A model generated the notes under the pieces. It ran no database searches and had not been told where the DNA came from. It saw nothing but the letters and a program-made list of their open reading frames with translations. 64,000 nucleotides of DNA from Isoetes taiwanensis (taxonomy: Eukaryota > Streptophyta > Lycopodiopsida > Isoetales > Isoetaceae): positions 3,926,586 through 3,990,585 of the forward strand of contig JAJEKV010000002.1 in assembly GCA_021234155.1 (NCBI GenBank), read 5' to 3'. Every line of letters starts with the position of its first letter. Position 1 is the first letter of the stretch. A program made the position numbers and the translations under genes. Below are positions 22,192-34,209 of the stretch, in pieces.

Positions 22192-22214
22192 ATGCGGCGG
22201 CGTTGCCGCCGCAT
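22192..22214. repeat. GC-rich hairpin
   Basis: ATGCGGCGGC, loop GTT, GCCGCCGCAT: a perfect 10-bp stem in an otherwise AT-rich intergenic region. Confidence 0.9.
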
Positions 22215-24677
22215 TAGTTAAATGCCAAATGATTTTAATCAATATTGTTATGGTTTAATGTGTTGAGACAGTAAAATAATGGGTTATTGAAACTATTGAG
22301 CATACCTAAGTCAGTGTCAAATACTCGAGCCCAGTGGAATAGGCAGACGGAGCTGCTTTGTTAGCATTGGGCTGCCTGTCATCGCTACGTGGCATTGCAT
22401 GTTGGCAAAATTATGTTGAATTGCGCTACTCCAGAGGATAGAATTGGACATAGCAAATATGCAGAACTAGTAAAAACTTTGATCTGTATGTCTTCTCTAC
22501 ATCAACTACTCTGAATCCGACCGGCCATATGAAAGCGGCATCAATACTGACGATTTGAAGCCTGAAAGATGTTCTAGTACTATCTACTGTACAATAATTT
22601 ACAAAAGAGATTCGATAATAGAGATTCCTGCAAAATAATCCAAAAGGGACAAAATTAAGATTTCGTTTTCAGATTGGATCCTATGGGGCTGGTAACTTAT
22701 TAAATATTCACTTTGGCTCTGTTGTTTTTGCCAACTCTTTCTATCAAATTCCAAATTCCGCCCAATTTTTTTCCATACAGAATGTCACGGATTTACAAAA
22801 ATTGCTGGTGGCATATTTCTCATGGCTGTAGAGATGTATTTTTGAATCTCGCTGACCCAAATCGAAGCCCAAGAAAGCACTATCTAAACTACAAAAAGGC
22901 CACGAAACACAGAGGTACCAATATGACATAAAACAGAGGTGGATTGTTTACCTCAGAAGGATCGACCTGTGCATATACATTTTTTTGCTCTCTAAAATTA
23001 CAGTGGGGTTCGTGGCAGTGGAGATGGCGACAGTGATGCTGCGTCCCTAAAAGAGGTTAAAGAATCAATATCAGGTTGAAATTCATGAATTCACAGAGGA
23101 TTTAGACGCCCTTTTTGCTGCAAGATTGTTTTGCAGAGAATACTGTGCCCAAAATCGATATCTAGGGCCTTTTCTCAAGGATCAAAAGCAAAAATTAATC
23201 TTCTTTGGCTTGTAATCCTTGGGCAACGATGGGATTGCGTATCCAAGGGAAGCCCACTTCAAAGCAACCGTAGCAAATCCCTGTGGAAATCATAGAGCGG
23301 CTATGGCGTGCCAAGCAGAGAGACTAAATTGCCCTATTTGTCTAAAGAAATCCTGGCCCTCCATCCCAATCTCACTTGCTGATGTGGAATTTTTTGCCCT
23401 GTACACGTCATCTTTTTTTCCTCAAGCCACGTCACATTTTTCCCATCTTCCCACTAGTGGCATATTTTTATATGATAGTGATATGTCAGAAATAAATAAA
23501 CATAATGTTGCCATAATCCCTTTGCAGTTGAACGAGGCCAAGGACGCCATGGTTTTTGGTGTATAGGTTTCTTTTCCTAGACAAATCAATACGTCCATGC
23601 CTGTTTTAAGTGCTTCCTACTTCTTTTGGATCTAGTGGTTCTAGATCATTGATCCCATGAACAATGTTCAACGAATAGTCCATTACCCATAGAGTGAATG
23701 ACCAATATTCACAAAATATGAAAGTTCAGTAATCTAAATTGAACATGAAAGTTCCTCATTCACACTCATGAGCACTTGAATTTTGCTATTTTGGTTTTCC
23801 AAACTCATGCGTAGTTCATTTTTAGCTTCATTCTGTCACGCAACTGTGTTCACAAGTTGAAAACACACATTTGGGTGGCTGACGTGGTGGGGTGCAAGTG
23901 CCACCAACCTTACCTTACAAAAAAAGGACCTTGTAACTTTAAAGATGATAAAAAATCAAGAATACCCCTTTGTCATTTGTTACATGGCAAGCTTCTTCAT
24001 TTACGTGAATCCACACAATTATCAATGGAGCAAAATTATTAGCCCCTGGACTGTTCAAGCCCTAGTTATATCACTTAATAAACTTCTTTAACTGGAATGA
24101 AGTAGCAATACAGCAGTTTCCTTATTTCAAGTGAACCCATTTTGCCTCCTTTTAGAAAGTCAAATTTTCTTCGTTGCCCAACCTTTGCACTACGAAGCTG
24201 TTGCTTGCTTCTTGCCGATGTAACCTCCTTTCTAATGAATTTTAGGATAGCTTTCCTACATCGAATGCTTCTTATAAGATTTTACATGCGCACGTCATTC
24301 CACCATCTCTGAATTACGTCTTTTCACATTAAAGTAGGTGAGGGAATTGTCTCCGATTGATAATTTTGTGCAGCTCTTTTTCTGTTACAGTGAAAAAGAG
24401 GTCAGCTTCTATTAGAGCTAATGTTTTTTTGTCACTAATATCTAATATACCAAACTCAGAATTCACACGCTCTAGACATATAATTTGAAAACCTCAACGG
24501 AAAAAAACTAGATCCAACATTCAACCTTCAACTTCTTAACGGATAGTTACCATAAATAATAAATAATAACCAAGAAATACACATTAAACTTATCATATAC
24601 ACACGATACCTCTGAAATATTACATTTCCGCCTTGAACTGCCGTCGAAAAACCGACTGGATTATAAAGAATATGTAT

Positions 24678-27600
24678 TTAAGTCTGTAATGCAGTTCCTA
24701 ATGTCGTCCTCTCCCTCTCCGACAGTTCCTAATAATACAACAGAATATTTCAGCATTAATAAATAGTCCAGCAGAGTATCCACAAATGTGCTGTTCTCAT
24801 TTAACAAAGAAATGCATAAAACAAATAATTGAAGTCAGATTGGAAATAAAATGGTACATGCAAAGCAATGTAAATAAACTGATTTAAAGACTAATATGAA
24901 ACGTGCATGAATATGGTATGTGTGAGTAAAGAATGATCGCATTATAAACATGCCTGGGTTTGGTTGATCTATAGCAGCTGTGCCTCCTGCAGTTTTGCAG
25001 GAGACAACCTTCAAGTCACAAGAGTAATGCCTATGCCTTTGCTTGTTAACTTTTGGTTTAACTTGTTTAGCATTTCATAGCAATGACTTCCTACCCTGAT
25101 GACTGCATCTAATAAAATTGGCTATCTATTTATTAAACAGGGAATAAAACATGACATGGGTAACATGGAAGAAAATTAATGCCAAAGTAAAGGATGAGCT
25201 TTTTTTATTGAAGAACATGAGATGGTATCTCAGGTGACTTTTCTGCAAGGTGAGATTGAACTCTTTAACAATTAAAGTTAGAGACTTACCTTGCATAGCT
25301 GATCAAATAAAGCTTGATGCTGGTAGGAGAAGTTTTTAAGAAAGTCCACCAAATATGCCGAAAGGTTTAACTGCAAAAAAAATAATCAACCTCAGGACAA
25401 AAAATGAAAGATAATCATTTATGCTCCAGAAATTTCATCATTTGAAACAAAAAACATTTTTGAGTTCCATCTCTCTAAAAAGTATACACCTGATTGATAG
25501 GATCAGTTGCAGCATAACGATCGTCCTGATAGTCGTCATCATCATCCTCTCGTGCCTAGATCAATAGCAAGGTAAAGAGAAACCACATCATTTTTTTAAT
25601 AAAGAAACCCAACATCGTGTTTCTAGAGCAGAATGTGCACACAACATATTGGCAACTAAACTTGCTTACAGCTTTGTCAAGAAGATGCTTCATGTCCTCT
25701 AAAGGTCTGAAGACAGAATCTTTTGCTGGTTCCATTGTATTACCGTTAGTCGCTTCCTCCTCATCGCTGACCTCCTCCCAATCATCGTCCTTTATATAAA
25801 AGAGAGAAAAAACATCTCAGTGAAGGTGAAGGCCGCTGAATCAGGAGATTTACATTGCATGATTACCTCCTCAAGATCAAACCCATTAACGCCCTGTTCT
25901 TGGATCTCCATCAGAGATTGCGCAAGCAAACCAAGTATCTACAATGTCGCAATACCTGTATAAGAATATTTGATGTGATCTCAATCAATGTTATCAAATA
26001 ACCTTTGAAGGCAGAGATATAGTTGTCCATTGATCAGGAGTTATCTTTGACCGCGAGCGTGTCATTATTCCAGAACCATTTGTCTAAGGATAAAAAGCGC
26101 ATCAGCTTTGAATGGATTAATGATGAGAAATATGTGTTTTCCCAAATACTTACCTGCATTAAATGTCCTTGAACAAAAATTTGTGAGAGACGAGGATCAC
26201 ATGATCCTAATAGATGAGCCAGCGCCACAGTACTAACTTTTATTTGAAAAGCACCTTGAATGTCCGCTGTCATGTTCAAAAAAAAATGTTTTGAGACTTA
26301 TCACGTCCAGAACCCCTTAAGCTTGCTAAATCCAAAACTACCTTGATGCACTGTCCATTCTGACATGATATATGCCAGCGAATTATCATAACCACTTGCA
26401 GGTACACTAGCTAGCAAATCCACAAACTGGGAAACATTAGGTACGCTCATGTGAACCTGCAGAAGAAAAAGAAAACCAACTATATTAAGCATGTTCCCAC
26501 TCTAATGAAGTGCATGTGTTGGTGGGATAATGATGCTACCATTCTTGCAAATACAAGCAACAGTGATATTTTAAGCCCAGAAATTTCTGCAGTTGACATG
26601 CGTGCAATCAAAGCTGCAACAAGGTCACGTAGATGTGGTGCCATCTGCGTTGACAACTGCTGAATTAACTGGAGTATAAAATTCCCCACGAAAAGAGAGC
26701 ATGAACTGTGAAGCGTGGGATTAAGAAGCCTGGAAAACGAGAAGTAATAAGTGTTAGCAGCAGGGAGAGCACTGCATCATGCACGGATGATAGAAAGGGG
26801 GAGAGCACTGCATCATGCACGGACGGTTGAAAGAGAGCTATCAACAAGACTTACTAACCACAATAGACACAAACGCAAAGCACAAAGTTTAATTACCTTG
26901 CAGCAGCATCAAATAACATTTGTATATTATCATGATCCTCATTTCCCCAAGACAATAATTTTTCGCCTCCAGAATGAACAAATGCTGTTAAGCACTCAGT
27001 CGCATTCTGAATGTAAACCCACTGGTTAAATAATCAATGGTAAATCTAGCAACGATCAAGGGTAGGCACTCAGTCACATTCTAAATGTAAACCCACTGGA
27101 TAAATAGTCAATAGTAAATCTAGCAACGACCAACCAAAATATCACCATATCATACCTGGAGTTCACTATGGTCATCTGTGCGCATCAAAATAGCAACTAC
27201 AGACTTAAACATGGCGGCATGTGCAGCTTGTACCACAGATAAAGGAGAATTCTGCAAGATAAGCCAAAACTTGAGTTTGAAAATGCAACTTCAAATCAAT
27301 TAATATGTTACGTTCTAGAGTCATAAGGGGTATTATTGACCTTCAGTAACATTGACAGAAGATCCAATGCAGCTGCTACCAAACCATCTGGCTGACTTTC
27401 TGGCTGCCCAAAACCCAAAATTTATGTGAAAAGTTCAGTATAATCACAGATATATAGGATCAAGCCAATAAGGACAAGCAGAAAAGAAATAGCTTACATG
27501 CAAAAAAATTCTGGCCAGGAACGGAAAGGCTCTTGCAGTTAGGGGTTCCAAACAACCAGCAGTCTCCTTTATCGCCTGCACAATGTTCCAGTTTAGGAGA

Positions 27601-30600
27601 TCATAAATCACCATTTTTTATGTGGCAGAGCTCTTCAAGAGCTTTGGCCTTAATAGGAAAGGTTCATCTTAAACAGCCATATCTGGCCCGAATTCCATCT
27701 TCCAAGGAAAGCTATAGTACCCACATATAGATCTATATACATCAGCATATCAACATGGAAATTAAGCTAAAACACATCTACCTCGAGAACCTCCAGGGCA
27801 TCAATACTAATAAAAGGATCAGATGCATGTTGGGCCCAGATGTTCAGAAGTAACGGAGACAATGTTGACTCAATAACAGCCGTAACCTGATCATCTGGTA
27901 ATGAGATCACGATGATGAATAAATTCTATGCATCATGTGTAGCCTAACGAAGTTGTGAATGTTGTTACTGACCTGCCAGTATACATGCCTTGATAGTTTC
28001 AAGCACCAAATGCAATGTTTCATCTGATGCCTGCAAAACCCCGGGGTTAAACAATGCTATCTTGAGCCCATTAAGCAAGGTTTAAAAAGAGAAGTATATT
28101 TAATTAGTAGTACCTCTGTCAAAAGGGCTCCGAGGGCAGCAAAAGCAGATCCAAGATGTGACCGGAAGCTTTCAGAGACAGCTTGTGGTAAAAGTTGGGA
28201 TAGTGCACGACATGAACCAACTACCACAGGCGCCGGACTAACACGAGAAGAAAGACAACAATGAGTGGACTCTAACTATAATGCATTAAGTTGACTACAC
28301 TTCAGATAACACAGCTCACTTACGCCTTTTCAGTTAAGCCTTGCATTGCTGCCAAAATAAACTGTTCGTGTCTGCTTTTGTTTATCTGCCATATTGCAAA
28401 AATAACAACTGGAAAAACTTTGTACATTTGCATATATACGTAAAGCCAAAAGGAAGATGCAGAATGGCGACGTTTATACATATCAAGGCAGACGCCATTG
28501 TGCACGACCTTCACAATGATAAGTGATAATGAGCTACGAAAACTTTTCCCTGGATATTAAAATGTTCAATGGAAGTATTACTTTGACTATAGCATATGAA
28601 CCATCCAAACCTAAACATAGGAGACAAGTTGTTCAACAACTATGAATATGACAGATCTCTCCCTTCGAGAATTTACAAAACGATGAATGAAGGACACAAC
28701 TTATGATTTTTGTACATGGACTACATATTTCTTTTCATACGTGTAATTTGATGGTTCAGATTATGTTTCCTATACTTATATGTATTCTCAATGACATTAA
28801 GATTAATATGTGACATGAAACGCATTCAGGACGCTCTTGACCCTGATGCACTGTAAGTTACAATAAGAGAATGTGAAGAGCCTCAATATGAAGAGGGAGA
28901 GGACTATCAATATGAAGAGGAGCATAGTGAACCTGACCGAGAAGTCTTCCATGAGGTATAGATATTGGCTTTTTGAGAGTTCAATTGAGAAATCGATAAG
29001 TTATGAGTGGGCCTGCTGTTTTTTTCTGTGTAATGGTTGCTTTCAGTAGGCAATTCTATAAGAAGAAGAACGCAGGAGTGATGGAATCGGCTCCAAGAAC
29101 ACAAGTGATTTTCCCTTACCAGAGGAGCAAACTTTGATGCAGCCCATGATGCACGTCCATGTAGGAAGGGACACTGCATGGCACCTTCCACAACAGAGCA
29201 TTGGACAAGGCACAAAATATCTGTGGAGAATAAAAAATTGCCATATGACATACCTGTAGATAAATCTTCATATAAAATACGGTCTAGAAATGTATCCATG
29301 CTAAACCCAATATTGCCTTTCTCCTGGAAAGGTTCAGTTTATTGGCAGTTGGTGCTTGAAGTTTTAGAGAAAACACAAGGGGAAATACCTGTATAGCAAT
29401 CAATGGTTCTGAAACACTCCCAATTGCTAAGATTGCTGCTTCTCGAGGCTGCAATAAACACATATACCATAAACATAAATGTTTATAGATAAGAATCCAA
29501 AATCTCTAAAATCTGTAATTTTCATAATCATCCTAAGATGCATCTTGTACCCATGAAAGTCTTGAGAAAAATAAAGCAAGCAGCAAAGAAGAGAAACACG
29601 GTATGTACGGTACGGTACAAAGACTGCAACTTCCCACAGTACAAAGTCTGCCTTTTCATATAACTAGTGATGGCTTCATTTGCCAACCACGATACGTAAA
29701 TATTCATTTATCACCGTGCAATGTACTATAAAACAAGTCAAGCAGCAAGACCTGCCGTCAAAAGAGGATCTCCATGTGGCTGCAACTGGATCAAAGAGAA
29801 CTTTGTTTTTACATGTCCAATATGCTATGAGATATGTGGTAGGTTCTATCATCTCTTTGAGGCCACATCCCTACCAAAGCTTATCCGGTCTGCATATCAG
29901 AAATTTGTGCACTATCCCCAATAAAAATCTACATTGGAGAGCCAACAGGTTGATATGAACTCTTGAGCATAGGCGTGAACATCCGTGGATGAAAATCACC
30001 TTATTCAGCATGTTGTCGAGGGACTTCAAGAATAAAAATGGGAGCTAGCAGAATCATAAGCTGTACTTTATAGAGAAGGGAGAAATAAATAATATCCCAT
30101 AGCCATCTCGGGAAGAGCCCACGGTGTATTTTCAAGTACCATAGCAATAGTTGTCAACAAAATTTCCACTTCAAGTACCATATGAACCATTGTCAATAAA
30201 CTATGCCCATGCAAGTTTCCATTGTTTTGTCAAAAACAATGTCTACTAAATCTTAAAATATTAATTAAAGCTTCCCAACTTAATAACATGACACTAACGT
30301 CAGTATATATTTGCAGTCATGGCAAAAATCTTCTCATAGAAAAAAAATGTTCATTTAACATTTACAACAATAATATCTACAAACGAACTAATGAAAAGTG
30401 CAGTCTTAACCCAAAATAAAATCTACTTGGCATAAGGTTATACATGCCTTCCACCAGTTGGGCTTTCCAAGAGTTCGGTATTTATCTGCTTCCTCGATTT
30501 GTTTCTGGACACTATATGCAATAGCTTGCATTCCCTGTAAGTCATATACTTCGACCAACTCATCCAACAGTAACACTCCTGGTGCAATAAACATGATTAA

Positions 30601-33600
30601 TGTCACAAATTTTGTCTCCATATCACGCTAAGAAAGAACATATTAAGAATGATGGTTACCTGAAACCCTGCAACTATAGGTCACATCATCTTCGTCAGCA
30701 ACATATTGGTTTGCATCTGCAGACCATGTTTGCACCTAGGAGCAACGCTTCAGGTCAACAAAAGAAGTCAACATAATACTTAAACATAACTTCCAGCTCA
30801 GCCATACCTGTTCTTCAGTCATCTGCATATATCCTATTGTGTGGTATACCAAATCATTAATACTGCTCTGCATAACCTGCATCTCCAGAAGGAAAAAATT
30901 ATCAACCTCTAGAACAATACCTGTGACTATATAAACTAGCACGAGAAAAAGAGACCTTGCGAAAGCGTGGGTTTCCAACCAGGGCCAAAAGGAACTCAAA
31001 CAGCTGCATATAACAGTCACGTAAAGCATCAATTAAAACATGGCTTATCCCTTGCTTCACAATATGATGACATCTAAGATCCAAGTTATCGCAATAAAAT
31101 ATGGAACACTTCATTGGAAATGTTCGCTGAAAAGAGTTTCATTTCATGGGACAGACATAAAATGAATCAGTGCCCGGCAACTATGAACTATCTTATACAC
31201 TACAACAATGCAAAGATCATGACAATTACAGATCTCAAAAGTGTCACTTTTACTATTGCATATGTAAGCATAGCAAAAGAAGTAGAAAACGCATTGACCA
31301 CTAACTTTATTGTTCCCAGAACCCCAAAAATGGATGTCCAGTACCTGAATAGCAAAGGCTTCCAAACCCTGCTCGCAACCGTCAGAGTCTGCCAAACCTG
31401 CATAAGACTCCTGGAACCCTTGGACAGATGCGTTCTCATAAACCTTAAGACCAGAAACAAATGTTTGCCATAACGGAGCAAGCACGACTGCAAAAACAAA
31501 TTCTTGCAATGTCAGGTTATGATGTTCTAGAATATGTTATCCAAAAGCACAACATTTCAAACCTGGAAATTCTAGAGATGCTAGTTTCGGAAAATGCTGA
31601 ACAATTTGCAGTAATGTCTTTAGCACCTGAGTCAAAGGCTTTCACCCAATATAAGCAAGTCTACACATTAAAAGTTAAAAAACTTTAGTCCACTACCTCC
31701 ATTCTCAGGCCCCAGTCTTCGGGATTTTCTGCAGGTACTGGTGGGGACAAGATTAATGCGAACTGTTCCATCCAGGCCTTGAGCATTGGTGTCATTAGGG
31801 CCTTTGTTTGAGGCTGCAATTGATTCTCAATGAATACATATTCCTTGAAATTGTAATCAATTACTTAAGTAACAAATTCTCTACATTACTTGATAAGCGC
31901 CACTCATTACTCCTAATGTTGAAATGCAGCTATGAAGAATGATCAGAGCCCTACGACGGACGCAAGGATCATAGACCTACAACAACAAACACCATCCAAG
32001 TCATTTCTCATAAAATGTATACATAATATGTAGCATAAGTGGGTTAGAGTTGTTACTGTAGGTGATGAAACAATAGGATACAATGAAGGAAATAACACCG
32101 GCACTAAATGGGGCATCTGAACGTCGTCAAGATCACCAGCAAATAGTGCAAGACATCTTAGAGCTCCATGCACTGTAGTGAAGTGAATTTTGCAACTTTT
32201 AAAAGCAAGAGTTCAACAACAACCAAAATATCAAAGATGATCAACACTGCCAACCTCAATACAAATAAATAAATCATCCATAAACATTTGTTAAATTGCA
32301 ATAGTTTATCCATTAAAATGGTAGTGTGACATAACCTAAGGCATCCCCTCCACCACGTTCAAGTCTATAATAGTGTAACTGGTGACCCAAAGATAAGTAG
32401 ATATCAACAATTCGAAAGCATTTTGGGACAATTAGCACCAAGAAGTTTGCACTCTAAACTGCACGGAACAATGTACCCGAAAACTTCTGCTAGAAATGAC
32501 CCCCTTATGCAAAATATGAACTCTTTAACTGCCTGTATTGTTCATGACATTCAAAATGAGCCTTGTTATTTGTTACAAACTTGCCCAGTTCATATAAAAC
32601 GCATGGCTAACTGTAGACCATCTGGTGCCAAAATAACATCAGACGGACCAGTGTTTTCCATAAATGGTATCGAATCAAACAGCCAACCACCAAATTGGCC
32701 TCTTGGGATATTATCATTTTTTCATAAGTATATGAACTCCACTGAGCCCATTCACCATCTTTTTTGCATATGTATAGTGGCTGATCTTCTGGCATTTTTC
32801 GAGCATAGTATCCAAATGTTATTCAATAAGTTCAACATGCTATCTTGGTTATTACTCTGCGTATACCCCCTCCCCCCCAACCCCCCCAAAAATATATTTA
32901 GATATAAAAAATATAAAAATTGGAGGATGCATTGAATGATTTATTTTACAGTTTTTAATGAACATCTTGTAGACCTGGTGGTCTCACAGACCCGATAAGT
33001 TTACATTTGTTTTATTTCATCTCCCTCTCGCTATGTGCATTCAAGCTAAAAGTATTTACCTTTTATCATGTTTGACTTGTCATTAATTGATTCTACGAGA
33101 TGATTCATAAGATTGGGCCAATCCTCTGGCCAATCTGAGCTTGCAATAGAAGCAACAGCCATGCCTACAGCTGTACGGATTTTCCCATGTGGATCTTCTA
33201 GAGCCAACAAAAGAAGTTCACGAATACCATTCTGTGAAATGCAAAGTAACAAGAATATTAAAATCCAGATAAGATAGAAAATATAAAAGCATTCCACTCG
33301 GATGTAAGTTGGTTCCCGTAAGTGGTCTGCCTATGGTTAGAAAGTAATTTCATGATTCCTCAGGTTAGCTAACAGCTTGTAGGGCATGTTTTCTAGATCT
33401 TTCAATCCTCTTTCTTGCTGCTATCATCATTGTTTACAGTAAACAAGAACCAATACTCTGTAAACACTCATTTATATAATCGTTGGGAAGTATTTCCTGT
33501 GGCATCCAAGGATTGACAAAATCCAGATATTCGTATTAGAGAACTGAACCTTATCTGCATCAGAAACTGTAGGAGGAATGTATTCCCTCTCTCCCTCTTG

Positions 33601-34004
33601 CCAATGCTGCTTCACATATTGCTTCAATAACACTGCAGCTAGGTAAATGGTGTCAAGAAAGCTTAATTCAAATCTCAAAAAAATAACAATTTGCCACAAC
33701 ACATAAAATGAAAATACTCTTAAAAGGATATCTGCCGTAATCCATACTGTAGATCCTTATTTACGGTCACCTTTGCAAGAGCAACTCCATAACCTAGCAT
33801 CAGCGACAAAAACAGAAACGCCAATTACTGATCTAACCAAAGCCCAAAAAAGTGGCTGTCTCCAGCAGCGAGATATATACCCTGATGAAGAGATGCCTGG
33901 TTCAACGCCTCTTCTGCAGCTGATCTGACCTCCTGTTTGGCATCCAAAGTGGCACTCAGGCAATTTACAAGCCATGCCAGCTGCTGTTCATCCCCATTTT
34001 CCAT
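24678..34004 (-). CDS. Importin-9-like nuclear import receptor (karyopherin-beta)
   Basis: An importin-9/Kap114-type receptor that would carry cargo such as H2A-H2B histones or actin through nuclear pores in a Ran-dependent way. 33 exons join without a stop into 3090 bp, 1029 residues, the usual family length. It reads co-linearly with the plant importin-9 I know (for example WLVNCLSATLDA, GLRQ/LAAVLLKQ, VHGALRCLAL). Residues about 25-100 form the importin-beta N-terminal domain; HEAT repeats fill the rest. Residues 874-900 hold a basic MTRSRSK loop, 925-936 the acidic DDDWEEVSDEEE and 965-976 AREDDDDDYQDD, matching the acidic insert of the family. I chose ATG 34004 because it gives the short N-terminus usual in plants. 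A stronger ATG at 34171 leads only to a short upstream frame when spliced. One intron is AT-AC and one GC-AG. The gene appears intact. Confidence 0.93.
26763..26830. repeat. 36-bp tandem duplication in an importin intron
   Basis: GGGAGAGCACTGCATCATGC starts at 26763 and again at 26799, inside the intron between exons 24 and 25. Confidence 0.85.
26989..27132. repeat. About 72-bp tandem duplication across a 3' splice site
   Basis: The segment aagcactcagtcgcattctg... through gtaaatctagcaacga appears at 26989-27060 and, with about 8 changes, at 27063-27132. The left copy contains the start of exon 24 and its acceptor. The right copy carries an intact-looking decoy acceptor (TTTAG/AATGTGACTG) about 70 bp upstream of the real one. 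Confidence 0.8.
29449..30447 (-). other. GC-AG intron (about 1 kb) of the importin gene
   Basis: The exon end TGGTGGAAG is followed by GCATGT rather than GT. The acceptor is TTTATTGCAG at 29449. The join reads WWK/PREAAILAIGSV, which fits the family. No GT donor in phase is available at this junction. Confidence 0.8.
33643..33731 (-). other. AT-AC, U12-type intron (89 bp) of the importin gene
   Basis: After CGGCAG the intron begins ATATCCTTTT, the U12 5' splice-site consensus. It ends TTTCTTGACACCATTTAC: a close match to the U12 branch-site consensus (TTCCTTRAY) with the branch adenosine at 33653, 10 nt before the final C, then the AC end. It joins GLRQ to LAAVLLKQ in phase 0, exactly as homologous proteins read. 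Using the nearby AG instead breaks the frame. Confidence 0.9.
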
Positions 34005-34171
34005 ATCGTTGGCAATGTAGACTTCAGAAACTCCAAAATGTCTGCTCCATAGATAACAATCCCATTACAGTGCCGCAAAAAACAACTGAAAGAAAATAGA
34101 TGAGGATCACACGGTACCTCAAAAGCAGGTGCTAGCTCAAACTTCAAAAGCCCACGAGGATAAGAAGCCAT
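34005..34171 (-). other. 5' leader with intron and short upstream frame
   Basis: ATG at 34171 stands in a strong context (GACCATGG). Reading through the likely leader intron (donor GAG/GTACCG, acceptor GCAG/ACATTT) gives an upstream frame of about 23 codons that ends before the main ATG at 34004. None of the visible acceptors puts this ATG in frame with the importin. I therefore treat the segment as 5' UTR. Confidence 0.5.
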
Positions 34172-34192
34172 GGTCTGTATAAGGGTTTTAGT

Positions 34193-34201
34193 TTAGGGTT
34201 T
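34193..34201 (-). promoter_or_regulatory. Telo-box upstream of the importin gene
   Basis: AAACCCTAA on the minus strand, followed by a second partial AAAACCCTT (34189-34181). Telo-boxes are known plant promoter elements of housekeeping and translation genes. This one lies 22 bp upstream of the strong-context ATG at 34171, so transcription probably starts near here. Confidence 0.6.
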
Positions 34202-34209
34202 ATGTCGGA

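Larger units (their letters stand above)
19730..24677. other. Intergenic region without a recognised gene
   Basis: No frame here has convincing support on either strand. The stretch holds local duplications described separately (20380-20583, 21671-21900) and a GC-rich hairpin at 22192-22214. It lies downstream of the importin gene, so part of 24300-24677 is probably its 3' UTR. Confidence 0.5.
24678..34004 (-). other. Exon map of the importin-9-like gene
   Basis: Exons in order of reading: 34004-33881, 33793-33732, 33642-33550, 33231-33060, 32172-32057, 31976-31890, 31813-31697, 31626-31563, 31487-31345, 31003-30956, 30876-30808, 30735-30660, 30578-30448, 29448-29389, 29323-29254, 29184-29120, 28385-28324, 28237-28114, 28030-27973, 27894-27782, 27575-27498, 27403-27341, 27251-27156, 27006-26897, 26729-26540, 26456-26342, 26266-26154, 26083-26003, 25938-25867, 25789-25670, 25555-25490, 25370-25290, 24728-24678. 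Every junction was checked for splice dinucleotides and phase. All are GT-AG except intron 2 (AT-AC) and intron 13 (GC-AG). Confidence 0.88.

Noticed and set aside
23219-23566. A 115-codon plus-strand frame downstream of the importin gene
   Set aside because: No motif, no splice context and ordinary intergenic composition.
33965-34171. ATG at 34171 as the importin start
   Set aside because: No splice combination with the visible acceptors puts it in frame with the conserved N-terminus; ATG 34004 does so directly.
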